Shown here: piece after piece, positions 24,842 through 33,440 of the stretch | Layout: every line of letters starts with the position of its first letter | How positions within the stretch are numbered: the stretch's first letter is position 1 | Made by a program: the position numbers and the translations under genes | Assembly: GCA_000751295.2 (NCBI GenBank) | Contig: CCMO02000001.1 | Location: 4,864,615-4,928,614, forward strand | DNA: 64,000 nt | Direction of reading: 5' to 3' | DNA from: a bacterium YEK0313 | Lineage (GTDB): Bacteria; Pseudomonadota; Alphaproteobacteria; Rhizobiales; Phreatobacteraceae | Notes under the pieces: model-generated | The model's input: only the letters and a program-made list of their open reading frames with translations | Database searches by the model: none | What the model was told of the DNA's origin: nothing

Positions 24842-25915
24842 ATGACGATTGAATTCATCGGCTATATCGCGACCCGTGAAAGCTCGGAGATCATTCCCGC
24901 GCAGGGGCCCGTCATCGACGTCGATCACGTCGAAAAGGTTGCGCGCGCCCACGAGGCCTCGGGCTTCGACCGGGCGCTCGTCGCCTTCCATTCGACCTCG
25001 CCCGAAAGCATTCTGGTCGCCGGCCATGCCGCAGCGGCAACCAGCCGGCTCGGCCTGATGATCGCGCATCGGCCCGGCTTCACCCAGCCGACGCTCGCGG
25101 CCCGCCAGTTCGCCACCCTCGACCAGTTCACGCGCGGCCGGGTGGCGGTTCACATCATCACCGGCGGCGACGATGCCGAACAGCGCCAGGACGGCGATTT
25201 CCTGACGAAGGACGAGCGCTACGCCCGCACCGACGAATATCTCGACGTCGTCAAGCGGACCTGGACGAGCGAGACCCCGTTCGACCACGAGGGCCGCTTC
25301 TACCGGTTCGAGCGCGCCTTCTCGACGGTCAAGCCGGTCCAGAAGCCGCATATCCCGATCTATTTCGGCGGGGCGTCCGACGCCGCGATCCCGGTCGCCG
25401 GGCGCCACGCCGACATCTATGCGCTCTGGGGCGAGACCCACGACCAGGTGCGCGAGCTCACCGCCCGGGTGCGCGCGGCGGCCGCCGTCCACGGCCGTCG
25501 CCCGCGCTTCAGCCTGTCCCTCCGCCCGATTCTGGCCGATACCGAGGAGCGTGCGTGGAAGCGTGCCGACGAGTTCCTGGAACGCGCCACCGCGCTCATC
25601 CACCAGACCGGCTTTGCCCGCAGCCGCGAGCCGGTCAATTCCGGTTCGCTCCGCCTGCTCGAGGCGGCCGCCCGCGGCCCGCGGCTCGATCGGCGGCTGT
25701 GGACCGGCATGGCCGCCCTGACCGGCGCGCGTGGCAATTCCACCGCCCTGGTGGGCACGCCCGAGCAGGTCGCCGAAGCGCTCATCGACTATTACGACCT
25801 CGGCGTCACGACCTTCCTGATCCGTGGCTTCGAGCCGCATGCCGACGCCGTCGACTATGGCCGGACGCTGATCCCGCTCACCCGCGAGCTCGCGGCACGC
25901 CGCGCCGCCGCGTGA
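24842..25915 (+). CDS. LLM-class flavin-dependent monooxygenase (SsuD-like)
   Basis: 357 aa. A luciferase-like TIM barrel of the alkanesulfonate monooxygenase branch: LGLMIAHRPGFTQPTLAARQFATLDQFT near residue 75, VHIITGGDDAEQ near 105, DEYLDVVKRTW near 132 and PHIPIYFGGASDAAI near 170. These enzymes use reduced FMN and oxygen to cleave C-S bonds and release sulfite. No FMN reductase is adjacent. The ATG at 24842 follows GGAGC. The 225-base gap before the ABC genes holds a candidate promoter, so it may be expressed separately though functionally linked to them. Confidence 0.87.
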   Translation: MTIEFIGYIATRESSEIIPAQGPVIDVDHVEKVARAHEASGFDRALVAFHSTSPESILVAGHAAAATSRLGLMIAHRPGFTQPTLAARQFATLDQFTRGRVAVHIITGGDDAEQRQDGDFLTKDERYARTDEYLDVVKRTWTSETPFDHEGRFYRFERAFSTVKPVQKPHIPIYFGGASDAAIPVAGRHADIYALWGETHDQVRELTARVRAAAAVHGRRPRFSLSLRPILADTEERAWKRADEFLERATALIHQTGFARSREPVNSGSLRLLEAAARGPRLDRRLWTGMAALTGARGNSTALVGTPEQVAEALIDYYDLGVTTFLIRGFEPHADAVDYGRTLIPLTRELAARRAAA

Positions 25916-26010
25916 GCCGCGCATCGGGAGCGACGCATCGGCCGGGTCCGGCATTCTCCCGGGCGCCGGCCCCGCAGGGTCCGGCTCCTCCAGCAGCCGC
26001 CCAATTCGAA

Positions 26011-26051
26011 AGAGCGCTCTATTGACCATCGAAGGGTTTCTTCGAGAATAA
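26011..26051 (+). promoter_or_regulatory. Candidate promoter and palindrome upstream of the sulfonate ABC operon
   Basis: A perfect 10-base palindrome AGAGCGCTCT at 26011-26020 is immediately followed by a -35-like TTGACC (26022-26027) and, 18 bases on, GAATAA (26046-26051). This lies about 90 bases upstream of the binding-protein start. The arrangement fits an operator overlapping the -35 region, but is judged by eye only. Confidence 0.35.
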
Positions 26052-26140
26052 GGCCTCAGAGCGGAACTATTCACCGCGCGCCCGCACGTCGAAAACCTGA
26101 GCATCAACGCCGCCGGCCTCGTCCGGCGAAGGGGATTGCT

Positions 26141-27331
26141 TTGCCGAACCTGCGGGGCATGAACCGACCGGAGCTTACCATCGTGTCCGACCAGCCGTCC
26201 GAAACAAAGTCCGCTCTGCCTGCCAGTGCCTTCCTGTCGCGCCGCCGCGTCGTCGCGAGCCTCGGCCTCGCCGGCGCGCTGGGAACGCTCGCCAGCCTCT
26301 CGGCCAGGGCCCTGCCCTCCGCGAGCTTCGATGTCGAGGCGTTCGACCGCCTCGCCCGCGAGACCATGTGCGTGACGCCGGCTTCGGCCAGCCAGGCCGA
26401 TGCGGGCGCCGCGCCGCCCGAGCGGCTGCCCCAGAGGCGCGCCCTGAAGCTGGCCTGGAACGCCAGCTCCATCTGCCTTTCCGGCCCGCTCGTCGGTGTC
26501 GAGCAGAGGATCTTCGAGAAATACAATCTCGACGTCGAGCTGATCAATTTCGGCGGCTCGACGGACCAGCTCCTGGAGGCCATCGCGACCGCCAAGGCCG
26601 ATGCCGGCGTCGGCATGGCGCTGCGCTGGCTCAAGCCCCTCGAACAGGGTTTCGACGTCAAGATCACCGCCGGCACCCATGGCGGCTGCATGCGGCTGCT
26701 GGCGCCCGCCGCTTCCGGCATCCGCCAGCTCGCCGATCTCAAGGGCAAGACCATCGCGGTCGCCGACATGACCGCGCCGACCAAGAACCTGTTCGCCATC
26801 CAGTTCCACAAGCTCGGCATCGATGCCGAACGCGACGTCGAATGGCGCCAGTTTCCCGGCGAGCTCCTGCGCGCCGCGGTCGAGAAGGGCGAGGCGCATG
26901 CGCTTGCCGATGCCGATCCGAAGACCTTCGCCTGGTTGAAGGACGGCAAGTTCACCGAGATCTCGTCCAACCTCCACGGCGAATTCGCCGAGCGCACATG
27001 CTGCATTCTCGGCATTCGCGGCAGCCTGATCCGTTCGGACCGCGCGGTCGCCCGCGCACTGACCGCCGCGACCATCGAGGCGCAGGACTATCTCGTCCAT
27101 CATCCCGAGATTTCCGCGCGCATCTTCTCGCGCTTCGCCCCGCCCAACTCGCCGATCGAGGATCTCACCGCCCTGGTGCGCTACCACACCCATGGCAACC
27201 ATCCGATCGGCAACGACCTGAAGGCGCAGCTCCGGCTCTATGCCGACGAGCTGAAGGCGGTCGCCGTGTTCAAGCCGAACACCGACTCGGCTCGCTTCGC
27301 CGACCGCGTCTATGCCGACGTGCTGAGCTGA
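26141..27331 (+). CDS. ABC transporter substrate-binding protein, SsuA/NMT1-like
   Basis: 396 aa. An N-terminal twin-arginine signal (LSRRRVVASLGLAGALGTLASLSARA, residues 32-58) is followed by a spacer with several Ala/Pro and then the binding domain. LKLAWNASSICLSGPLVGVEQRIFEKYNLDVELINFGGS is typical of sulfonate/taurine/nitrate-type binding proteins. LADLKGKTIAVADMTAPTKN near 200 is the hinge signature. Start is TTG 26141 with AAGGGGA five bases upstream; an in-frame ATG at 26159 lacks one. The permease gene begins five bases after the stop. Confidence 0.83.
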   Translation: MPNLRGMNRPELTIVSDQPSETKSALPASAFLSRRRVVASLGLAGALGTLASLSARALPSASFDVEAFDRLARETMCVTPASASQADAGAAPPERLPQRRALKLAWNASSICLSGPLVGVEQRIFEKYNLDVELINFGGSTDQLLEAIATAKADAGVGMALRWLKPLEQGFDVKITAGTHGGCMRLLAPAASGIRQLADLKGKTIAVADMTAPTKNLFAIQFHKLGIDAERDVEWRQFPGELLRAAVEKGEAHALADADPKTFAWLKDGKFTEISSNLHGEFAERTCCILGIRGSLIRSDRAVARALTAATIEAQDYLVHHPEISARIFSRFAPPNSPIEDLTALVRYHTHGNHPIGNDLKAQLRLYADELKAVAVFKPNTDSARFADRVYADVLS

Positions 27332-27335
27332 CGTC

Positions 27336-28346
27336 ATGACGGCCATCAACACCGCAGCCATCGACGCAGCCGCCGGCCGGCCCGCGCGCGCCGGCGCGCC
27401 ACCCCGGCTCTGGGCGACCGGCCTTGCCGCGAGCACGGTCTGGCTCGCCCTCGCCGGCCTCACCTACGGACTGCCCGATACCGGCGACTGGTCGCGCACC
27501 ACGCTGGTCGCCGGCGCCTTCGCGCTGATGGGGCTCGGCCTCGCCGCGGCGGTGCTCGCCACCGCCGCGACCGGCCGCACCGCCGCCCGGCTCGCCCATC
27601 TCGGCCCGTGGCTCGTCGTCTTCCCGCTCTTCCTCGCGACCTGGGAACTGCTGGCGGCGAAGAGCGAGGTCCTGCCGCAGCCCTTCTTCCCGCCGCCCCA
27701 GGCGCTGGTCGAGGTCTTCACCGACGACTATGCCAAGCTCGGCCTCAGCCTCGTCCATTCGCTGCGCCTGCATGCCACCGGCTACGTTCTCGGCGCGCTT
27801 GCCGGCTTCGTTCTCGGCGTCTCGATCGGCTGGTCGCAGCGCATCGGCTATTGGGTCCACCCGGTCCTGCGCTTCGTCGGGCCGCTGCCCGCGACCGCCT
27901 GGCTGCCGATCGCCTTCTTCGCGTTTCCCTCGAGTTGGAGCGCCAGCGTTTTCCTGGTCGCGCTGGCGACCGCCTTTCCGACCACGATCCTGACCTGGTC
28001 CGGCGTCGCCGCGGTGCCGAGCGCCTACTACGACGTCGCCCGCACGCTCGGTGCCGGCAGGCGCTTCCTGATCTTCAAGGTCGCCATTCCTGCCGCCATG
28101 CCGCATGTCTTCGTCGGCCTGTTCATGGGCCTCGGTGCATCCTTCGCCGTGCTCGTCGTCGCGGAGATGCTGGGCGTCAAGGCCGGCCTCGGCTGGTACC
28201 TGCAATGGGCCCAGGGCTGGGCCGCCTATGCCAACATGTACGCTGCGCTCCTGGTCATGACGCTCGTCTGCTCGACGCTGATCACGCTGCTGTTCCGGCT
28301 GCGCGACCGCCTGCTCGGCTGGCAGAAGGGCATCGTCAAATGGTGA
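27336..28346 (+). CDS. ABC transporter permease, SsuC/TauC-like
   Basis: 336 aa. It is longer than usual (about 250-280 aa) because of an N-terminal extension with two extra hydrophobic segments (about residues 28-75). The core has FLATWELLAAKSEVLPQPFFPPPQAL near 98, the family signature for sulfonate/nitrate permeases. The EAA-like loop is YYDVARTLGAGRRFLIFKVAIPAAMPHV near 230-258. It ends with overlap into the ATPase gene (ATGGTGA). It would form the inner-membrane channel with the adjacent ATPase. Confidence 0.88.
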   Translation: MTAINTAAIDAAAGRPARAGAPPRLWATGLAASTVWLALAGLTYGLPDTGDWSRTTLVAGAFALMGLGLAAAVLATAATGRTAARLAHLGPWLVVFPLFLATWELLAAKSEVLPQPFFPPPQALVEVFTDDYAKLGLSLVHSLRLHATGYVLGALAGFVLGVSIGWSQRIGYWVHPVLRFVGPLPATAWLPIAFFAFPSSWSASVFLVALATAFPTTILTWSGVAAVPSAYYDVARTLGAGRRFLIFKVAIPAAMPHVFVGLFMGLGASFAVLVVAEMLGVKAGLGWYLQWAQGWAAYANMYAALLVMTLVCSTLITLLFRLRDRLLGWQKGIVKW

Positions 28347-29134
28347 GCGCCGCCGCGATCCGGACCGAGGCGCCGCCGACCGGCGCCCGCCTCGGCATCC
28401 ATGACGTCTCGCACCGCTTCGCCCTCGAAGGGCAGCCGCTGCCGGTGCTCGACCGCGTCGACCTTGCCGTCGCGCCGGGCGAATTCGTCGCCCTGCTCGG
28501 CCCATCCGGCTGCGGCAAGTCGACCCTGCTGCGCCTCGTGGCCGGGCTCGAACCGCCGACATCGGGACGGCTCGTCAGCGACGGCGTCCCGATCGACCGG
28601 CCCGATCCGTCGCGGGTCGTCGTGTTCCAGGATCCGACGCTGTTCCCCTGGCGGACGGTGTTCGACAATGTCGCGCTCGGCCTCGAGGCGCAGGGCCTGA
28701 TCCGCAGCCAACGTCATCGCGTCGACGAGGCCTTGCGGCTCGTCGGGCTCGCCGCCTTCGCCAAGGCCTATCCGCACCAGCTGTCGGGCGGCATGGCCCA
28801 GCGCGTCGCGCTGGCGCGCGCGCTCGTCAACGAGCCGAGCCTGCTCATTCTCGACGAGCCGCTCGGCAAGCTCGACAGCCTCACCCGCCTCGCCATGCAG
28901 TCGGAGATCGTCGCCCTGTGGCAGCGGGCCGGCTTCACCGCCCTGCTGGTCACGCACGATGTCGAGGAAGCGCTGTTCATGGCGACACGGGTGGTGGTGC
29001 TGTCCGATCGGCCCGCCCGCATCAAGGCCGAGATAACGGTCGACCGGCCCTATCCGCGCCATCGCGGCGATCCGCATCTCGCCAAGCTGCGCCACGAGGT
29101 GCTCGGCCTGCTCGGCCTCGATGCGACCTGGTGA
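28340..29134 (+). CDS. ABC transporter ATP-binding protein, SsuB/TauB-like
   Basis: 264 aa. Walker A is GPSGCGKST (about residues 54-62), the Q-loop is FQDPTLFPWRTV, the signature is LSGGMAQRVALARAL, Walker B is LLILDEPLGKLD and the H-loop is LLVTHDVEEAL. The Q-loop and switch regions match the sulfonate/nitrate/taurine ATPase group. The start at 28340 overlaps the permease gene by seven bases. It energises uptake by the permease, with the TTG-started binding protein as ligand receptor. Confidence 0.93.
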   Translation: MVSAAAIRTEAPPTGARLGIHDVSHRFALEGQPLPVLDRVDLAVAPGEFVALLGPSGCGKSTLLRLVAGLEPPTSGRLVSDGVPIDRPDPSRVVVFQDPTLFPWRTVFDNVALGLEAQGLIRSQRHRVDEALRLVGLAAFAKAYPHQLSGGMAQRVALARALVNEPSLLILDEPLGKLDSLTRLAMQSEIVALWQRAGFTALLVTHDVEEALFMATRVVVLSDRPARIKAEITVDRPYPRHRGDPHLAKLRHEVLGLLGLDATW

Positions 29135-29168
29135 ACATCAAACCATCCCGAAAGCCGAGGAGACGTCC

Positions 29169-29759
29169 ATGACCGATCTCAACGACTATCTCGCCGAGAA
29201 GCGTGGCGCGGTGCTCGCCTGCAAGGCACGCATCGACAAGGGCGAGCTCGGCCCCCAGCCGCTCGCGGCAAGGGTGAGCGCCGAGGGCCGCAGCGGCATC
29301 CGCCGCATCCGCATCCGCGATTTCCAGGTCGTCACCGACAGCCCGCCCGATTTCGCCGGCTACAATCTCGGGCCGAGCTCGCCCGAGCTGCAGCTCGGCG
29401 TGCTCGGCAGTTGCCTCACCCACAGCTACCTGATCCAGGCGGCACTGCAGAAGGTTCCGATCGAATCGCTCGACGTGGAGGTCAGCGGCACGATCGACGC
29501 CCGCGCTTCCCACCCTGACCATCCGCACCTGCCGGTCCACCCGCACGACATCGCCTATGTCGTGCACATCGTCTCGCCGGCGAGCGCCAAGGCCATCGCC
29601 GAGCTCGAAGAGGCGGTGGAACGGTTCTGTCCGATCCTCAATTTGCTGCGCAAGCCGCAGGCGATCTCCGGCAGCGTCAACCTCGTCAAGCCGCGCGCCG
29701 AGAAGGCGAAGCCGGCGGAAGACGCCGCGGCCGCCGGCCGGCGTGCCAGGGCGGCCTGA
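29169..29759 (+). CDS. OsmC family protein
   Basis: 196 aa. OsmC/Ohr fold proteins reduce organic hydroperoxides with two cysteines. Here the candidates are Cys82 in GVLGSCLTHSYLIQ and Cys154 in ERFCPILNL, the spacing expected for the family, plus an extra Cys18. The C-terminal 25 residues are Ala/Lys/Arg-rich. The ATG at 29169 follows GAGGAG. It lies between the ABC ATPase and the acyl-CoA-dehydrogenase-like oxidase, both same-strand. This suggests it detoxifies peroxides or binds a reactive sulfur intermediate produced by the monooxygenases. Confidence 0.87.
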   Translation: MTDLNDYLAEKRGAVLACKARIDKGELGPQPLAARVSAEGRSGIRRIRIRDFQVVTDSPPDFAGYNLGPSSPELQLGVLGSCLTHSYLIQAALQKVPIESLDVEVSGTIDARASHPDHPHLPVHPHDIAYVVHIVSPASAKAIAELEEAVERFCPILNLLRKPQAISGSVNLVKPRAEKAKPAEDAAAAGRRARAA

Positions 29760-29770
29760 CCCGCCCCGCC

Positions 29771-30928
29771 ATGGACGGCCGCGTCGATCACTCAAGCGAG
29801 CCGCGGGCGATGGCCCGGGCCATCGCCCGGGATTTTGCTCGGACCGCCGCCGCACACGATGCGGCGGCCAGCTTTCCCGTCGCCAATATCGAAGCGCTCA
29901 GGCGCGCCGGCCTTGCCGGCCTCGTCACCGCTCGCGCCCATGGCGGCGGCGAGGCCGGTCTTGCCGAGGCCGTCGCCGTGGTCGCCGCCATCGCCGAGGG
30001 CGAGCCGTCGACCGCCCTGGTGCTCGCGCAGCAATATCACTTCCACGCCCAGCTTCGGCAGAACCCGCGCTGGCCGGAGGCGATGCGCGCCCGCGTCGCC
30101 CGTTCGGCGGTCACGGACGGCGCCTTCGCCAACAATCTCAGGGTCGAGCCGGCGCTGGGCACGCCCATGCGCGGCGGCCTGCCGGCGACCATCGCCCGCA
30201 GGGTGGCCGGCGGCTGGTCGATTTCCGGCCACAAGATCTTCTCGACCGGCGTTCCGATCCTGGCCTGGAACGCCGTCTGGGCGAAAACCGACGAGGCGGA
30301 GCCGCGCGTCGGCACCTTCCTGGTGCCGCGCGGCACGCCCGGCCTCTCGATCGTCGAGACCTGGGATCATCTGGGCATGCGGGCCAGCGGCAGCCACGAC
30401 GTCGTGCTTGAAGACGTCGTCATCCCCGCGGACCACGCCGTCGACATCAGACGTCCGGTCGAGTGGGGAGTGCCGGACGCGGCGGCGGCCGCCTGGCCCG
30501 TCCTGCTCTTCGCGGCGGTCTATGACGGCGTCGCCCGCGCCGCCCGCAACTGGCTCATCGGCTTCCTGAAGAACCGGACGCCGGCCAATCTCGGCGCGCC
30601 CCTGTCGAGCCTGCCGCGCATGCAGGAGGCGGTCGGCGAGATCGACGCGCTGCTCTTCGCCAATACCATGCTGCTCCGCCTTGCCGAGCAGGTCGACGGC
30701 GGCGCCGCACCGACGGTCCACGAAAGCTATCTTGCCAAGCACGTCATCAACGCCAATGCCATCGCGGCCGTCGAAAAGGCAGTGGCGCTGTCCGGCAATC
30801 CCGGCCTCAGCCGCAGCAATCCGCTCGAGCGGCATCTGCGCGACGTGCTGTGCGCCCGTGTCCACTCGCCGCAGAGCGACACCATCCTCGTGGGCGCGGG
30901 GCGCGCCGCGCTCGGCCTGCATGGCTGA
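29771..30928 (+). CDS. Acyl-CoA dehydrogenase-fold flavin monooxygenase (DszC/SfnB-like)
   Basis: 385 aa. An acyl-CoA dehydrogenase fold with the flavin segment GGWSISGHKIFSTGVP near residue 135, ETWDHLGMRASGSHDVVLEDV near 195 and the C-terminal LERHLRDVLCARVHSPQSD. The usual catalytic Glu position cannot be confirmed. In its sulfur-gene context the best comparison is DszC/SfnB-type FMNH2-dependent oxidases of sulfones, although a general acyl-CoA dehydrogenase remains possible. It is the last gene of the sulfur cassette, 11 bases after the OsmC gene. Confidence 0.78.
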   Translation: MDGRVDHSSEPRAMARAIARDFARTAAAHDAAASFPVANIEALRRAGLAGLVTARAHGGGEAGLAEAVAVVAAIAEGEPSTALVLAQQYHFHAQLRQNPRWPEAMRARVARSAVTDGAFANNLRVEPALGTPMRGGLPATIARRVAGGWSISGHKIFSTGVPILAWNAVWAKTDEAEPRVGTFLVPRGTPGLSIVETWDHLGMRASGSHDVVLEDVVIPADHAVDIRRPVEWGVPDAAAAAWPVLLFAAVYDGVARAARNWLIGFLKNRTPANLGAPLSSLPRMQEAVGEIDALLFANTMLLRLAEQVDGGAAPTVHESYLAKHVINANAIAAVEKAVALSGNPGLSRSNPLERHLRDVLCARVHSPQSDTILVGAGRAALGLHG

Positions 30929-30961
30929 CGCAGCGCTGGCGAGGCCGGCGAATGGCAGCCG

Positions 30962-31504
30962 TCAGCCGGGACCGGTCTTGCCCTCACGGTCCAGCGCCCG
31001 GGCCTGCCATCCGTTCAAGAGCACGACCAGCGTGCCGCGCCGCAAGCCATAGATCGGCGGCACTTCGGCGGCCGTAGCGCCGCTCAGCGCGCCGTGGACA
31101 TCGTAGCGGACCTGTTCGAACGGTCCGCCGATCCGGCCCGGCAAGTGCCCTGTCTCGACGCGGAAACCGCTCACGTCCCGCCAGGATTGTCGGATGCGCC
31201 TGATGATATGGACGATCTCGAAACCGTCCGCGTCGAGCGTCAGCCTGCCCGCTCCGGGAACCAGGAACAGCAGCGCCGCTCTGATCGCCAGCGCGCCAAA
31301 GAAGGCGATCGAGATCCAGGCGCCGATTACCCCCGACGTCCCGGCCATATAGCCGCGGACCCGGGCGTAGTCGGACAGCAGCAGCCATACGAAGAATGCG
31401 ACGAAGCCGGCGCCGGTGACGAGGCCGCCGAGCTTGCGCTGCCACGTCACATGCAGCGTGACCGGCCCTGGAAACTGCGTGAGAATATCGTCGACCTGAC
31501 GCAT
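30962..31504 (-). CDS. Hypothetical two-helix membrane protein
   Basis: 180 aa. After a short polar N-terminus, there are two transmembrane helices at about residues 28-46 and 55-82. A C-terminal cytoplasmic domain follows (LTLDADGFEIVHIIRRIRQSWRDVSGFRV) that resembles the PH-like domains of bacterial STM3941-type membrane proteins. I am not certain of the family. Start chosen at ATG 31504; an ATG at 31534 is also in frame. Its 3' end faces the sulfur cassette, with only 33 bases between. Confidence 0.6.
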   Translation of the reverse strand: MRQVDDILTQFPGPVTLHVTWQRKLGGLVTGAGFVAFFVWLLLSDYARVRGYMAGTSGVIGAWISIAFFGALAIRAALLFLVPGAGRLTLDADGFEIVHIIRRIRQSWRDVSGFRVETGHLPGRIGGPFEQVRYDVHGALSGATAAEVPPIYGLRRGTLVVLLNGWQARALDREGKTGPG

Positions 31505-31648
31505 GGGATCGGCTCTCGGCCTGGCAAGCATTCGGCATGGGGGCTGCAAGTCTAGTCGGATGGAGCCCTCTCGCCACCGGTCAATTCTGGGCCCGGACGA
31601 AGGCGCCGGTGGCGGCCGCGGCATGACCCGCAGGCGCGGCCGGCAGCT

Positions 31649-31852
31649 TCAGAGCCCTTCCCGCAGGAAAGCGCGCACCCAGCCAAGGGCGACGCGGCCA
31701 CCGTGCGGTTGATGCGGCACGGGTCGGCCGCCGCGGCGGTCGAGGCTGACGAAGCGCAGATCGCGCCGGGCGATCGACCGATCGAAACCTGTGGTGGCCC
31801 TGGTCTCGGCCGATGCGGAGCTGCGTTCGGACGAATGATCGAAAGCAATCAT
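31649..31852 (-). CDS. Small hypothetical protein
   Basis: 67 aa, Arg-rich and without cysteines or hydrophobic helices. It contains DRSIARRDLRFVSLDRRGGRPVPHQ in its middle, split by short Gly/Pro turns. It is included mainly because its ATG (31852) follows an excellent Shine-Dalgarno sequence, GGAGGGG, at the right distance. The preceding and following gaps (144 and 111 bases) contain no competing gene. Function unknown; a spurious frame cannot be excluded. Confidence 0.45.
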   Translation of the reverse strand: MIAFDHSSERSSASAETRATTGFDRSIARRDLRFVSLDRRGGRPVPHQPHGGRVALGWVRAFLREGL

Positions 31853-31963
31853 GACCGCCCCTCCGGGACTTGAGCCGCCCTGCGCAGCTCCGTGTCCCCA
31901 TGAGTGGCATGAAAACCGGCGGCGGTTCATGCGCCAGCGCACACGGCGAATGACCGGTCCGGC

Positions 31964-33379
31964 TCAGCTCACATCGGCAGGATCGTCGTGTTCCTTGGCG
32001 CCGCGGATCTCGGGCGCGAGCTGGAAGAAGATCCAGGCTGACGCGCAGGTGATGAGGCCGATGCACAGGAAGGTCGCCTGGAAGGCCGGCAGGGTGCCTG
32101 CTAGGCCGGAACTGCCGAACATGCCGACAAAGGTCGCGAGCAGCGCGCCGGCCACCGTGACGCCGAGGCTCATGGCCAGGATCTGCACCATCGAGAACAG
32201 GCTGTTGCCGCTGCCGGCGCCATCGCTGTCGAGATCGCGCAGGGTGATCGTGTTCATGGCGGTGAACTGCAGCGAGTTGAGCATGCCGAACACGCCGAGC
32301 TGAATCAGCCTGATCCAGAGCGGCTGCCCGGGCGTGACCAGGGCGAAGCTCATCATCATGACGCCGAGCAGCAGGGTATTGCCGACCAGCACGCGCCGAT
32401 AGCCCTGGGAGCGAATGAGTGGCGGCGTGATGCGCTTGGCGAACATGCCGGCCGCGGCCACCGGCAGCATCATCATGCCGGCATCCATGGCGTTGTAGCC
32501 GAGGCAGACCTGCAGCAGCAGCGGCATCAGGAAGGGCATGGCGCCGGAGCCGATCCGCGCGAAGAGATTGCCGAGCAGGCCCACCGAATAGGTATGGATC
32601 TTGAACAGGTAGAGCGGAAACAGCGGATCGGGCCGGCGCTGCGCATGCAGGCCGTAGGCGATGATCAGCGCCATGCTGAACACCAGGAGCAGCAGCACCG
32701 TCGCGTGTGCCATGCCGAGCCCGGCAAGGCCGTCCAGCGAGAAGGACAGCGCGACCATGCCGACCGACAGCATGAGATAGCCGGCAAAGTCGAACCGGCC
32801 GATCGAGGCGGCGCGGCTGTCGGGCATGTGGGTATAGGTCAGGATGCAGCCGATGATGCCGATCGGCACATTGATGAGGAACACCCAGTGCCAGGAGGCG
32901 ACCTGCACCAGCCAGCCGCCGAGCGTCGGTCCGATCAGCGGCCCGAGCAGGCCGGGAATGGCGATGAAGCTCATAGCCGGCAGGAATTCCTCGCGCGGCA
33001 CGGCGCGCATCACGGCAAGCCGGCCGACCGGCAGCAGCATGGCGCCGCCGAAGCCCTGGACGATGCGGGTCAGCACGAGCTCGGTGAGCGTGCGCGACAC
33101 GGCGCAGCCGATCGACCCGAGCGTGAACAGAATGATCGCCGCCATGAACACCTGGCGCGTGCCGAACCGGTCGGCGATCCAACCCGAAGCGGGGATCAGC
33201 ATGGCCATGGTGAGCGAATAGGCAATCACCACGAAATGCATGCGCAGCGGGTTTTCGCCGAGGCTCGCCGCGATCGCCGGCAGCGCCGTGTTGACGATCG
33301 TCGAGTCGAGCATCTGCATGAAGAAGCCGACGGCGACGACCCAGAGGAAGATCTGCGATGCTGTCTGCCGTTCGGCCAT
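31964..33379 (-). CDS. DHA2-family MFS multidrug transporter (MdtD/EmrB-like)
   Basis: 471 aa with about 14 hydrophobic segments. Motif C-like GLLGPLIGPTLGGWLV near residue 138, motif A SGWIADRFGTRQVF near 60 and MQMLDSTIVNTALPAIAASLG near 22 define the DHA2 (14-TM) drug:H+ antiporter group. The length equals that of E. coli MdtD. No EmrA-like partner is adjacent. The start at 33379 excludes a longer frame to 33547 that has an Arg-rich non-membrane leader. Probable drug or metabolite efflux; substrate unknown. Confidence 0.9.
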   Translation of the reverse strand: MAERQTASQIFLWVVAVGFFMQMLDSTIVNTALPAIAASLGENPLRMHFVVIAYSLTMAMLIPASGWIADRFGTRQVFMAAIILFTLGSIGCAVSRTLTELVLTRIVQGFGGAMLLPVGRLAVMRAVPREEFLPAMSFIAIPGLLGPLIGPTLGGWLVQVASWHWVFLINVPIGIIGCILTYTHMPDSRAASIGRFDFAGYLMLSVGMVALSFSLDGLAGLGMAHATVLLLLVFSMALIIAYGLHAQRRPDPLFPLYLFKIHTYSVGLLGNLFARIGSGAMPFLMPLLLQVCLGYNAMDAGMMMLPVAAAGMFAKRITPPLIRSQGYRRVLVGNTLLLGVMMMSFALVTPGQPLWIRLIQLGVFGMLNSLQFTAMNTITLRDLDSDGAGSGNSLFSMVQILAMSLGVTVAGALLATFVGMFGSSGLAGTLPAFQATFLCIGLITCASAWIFFQLAPEIRGAKEHDDPADVS

Positions 33380-33440
33380 GCCGGCGCCCGCCTTTTTCTC
33401 ACGTGACGGACAGGACGCGCCGTCCGGCGCCGACGGCGGG

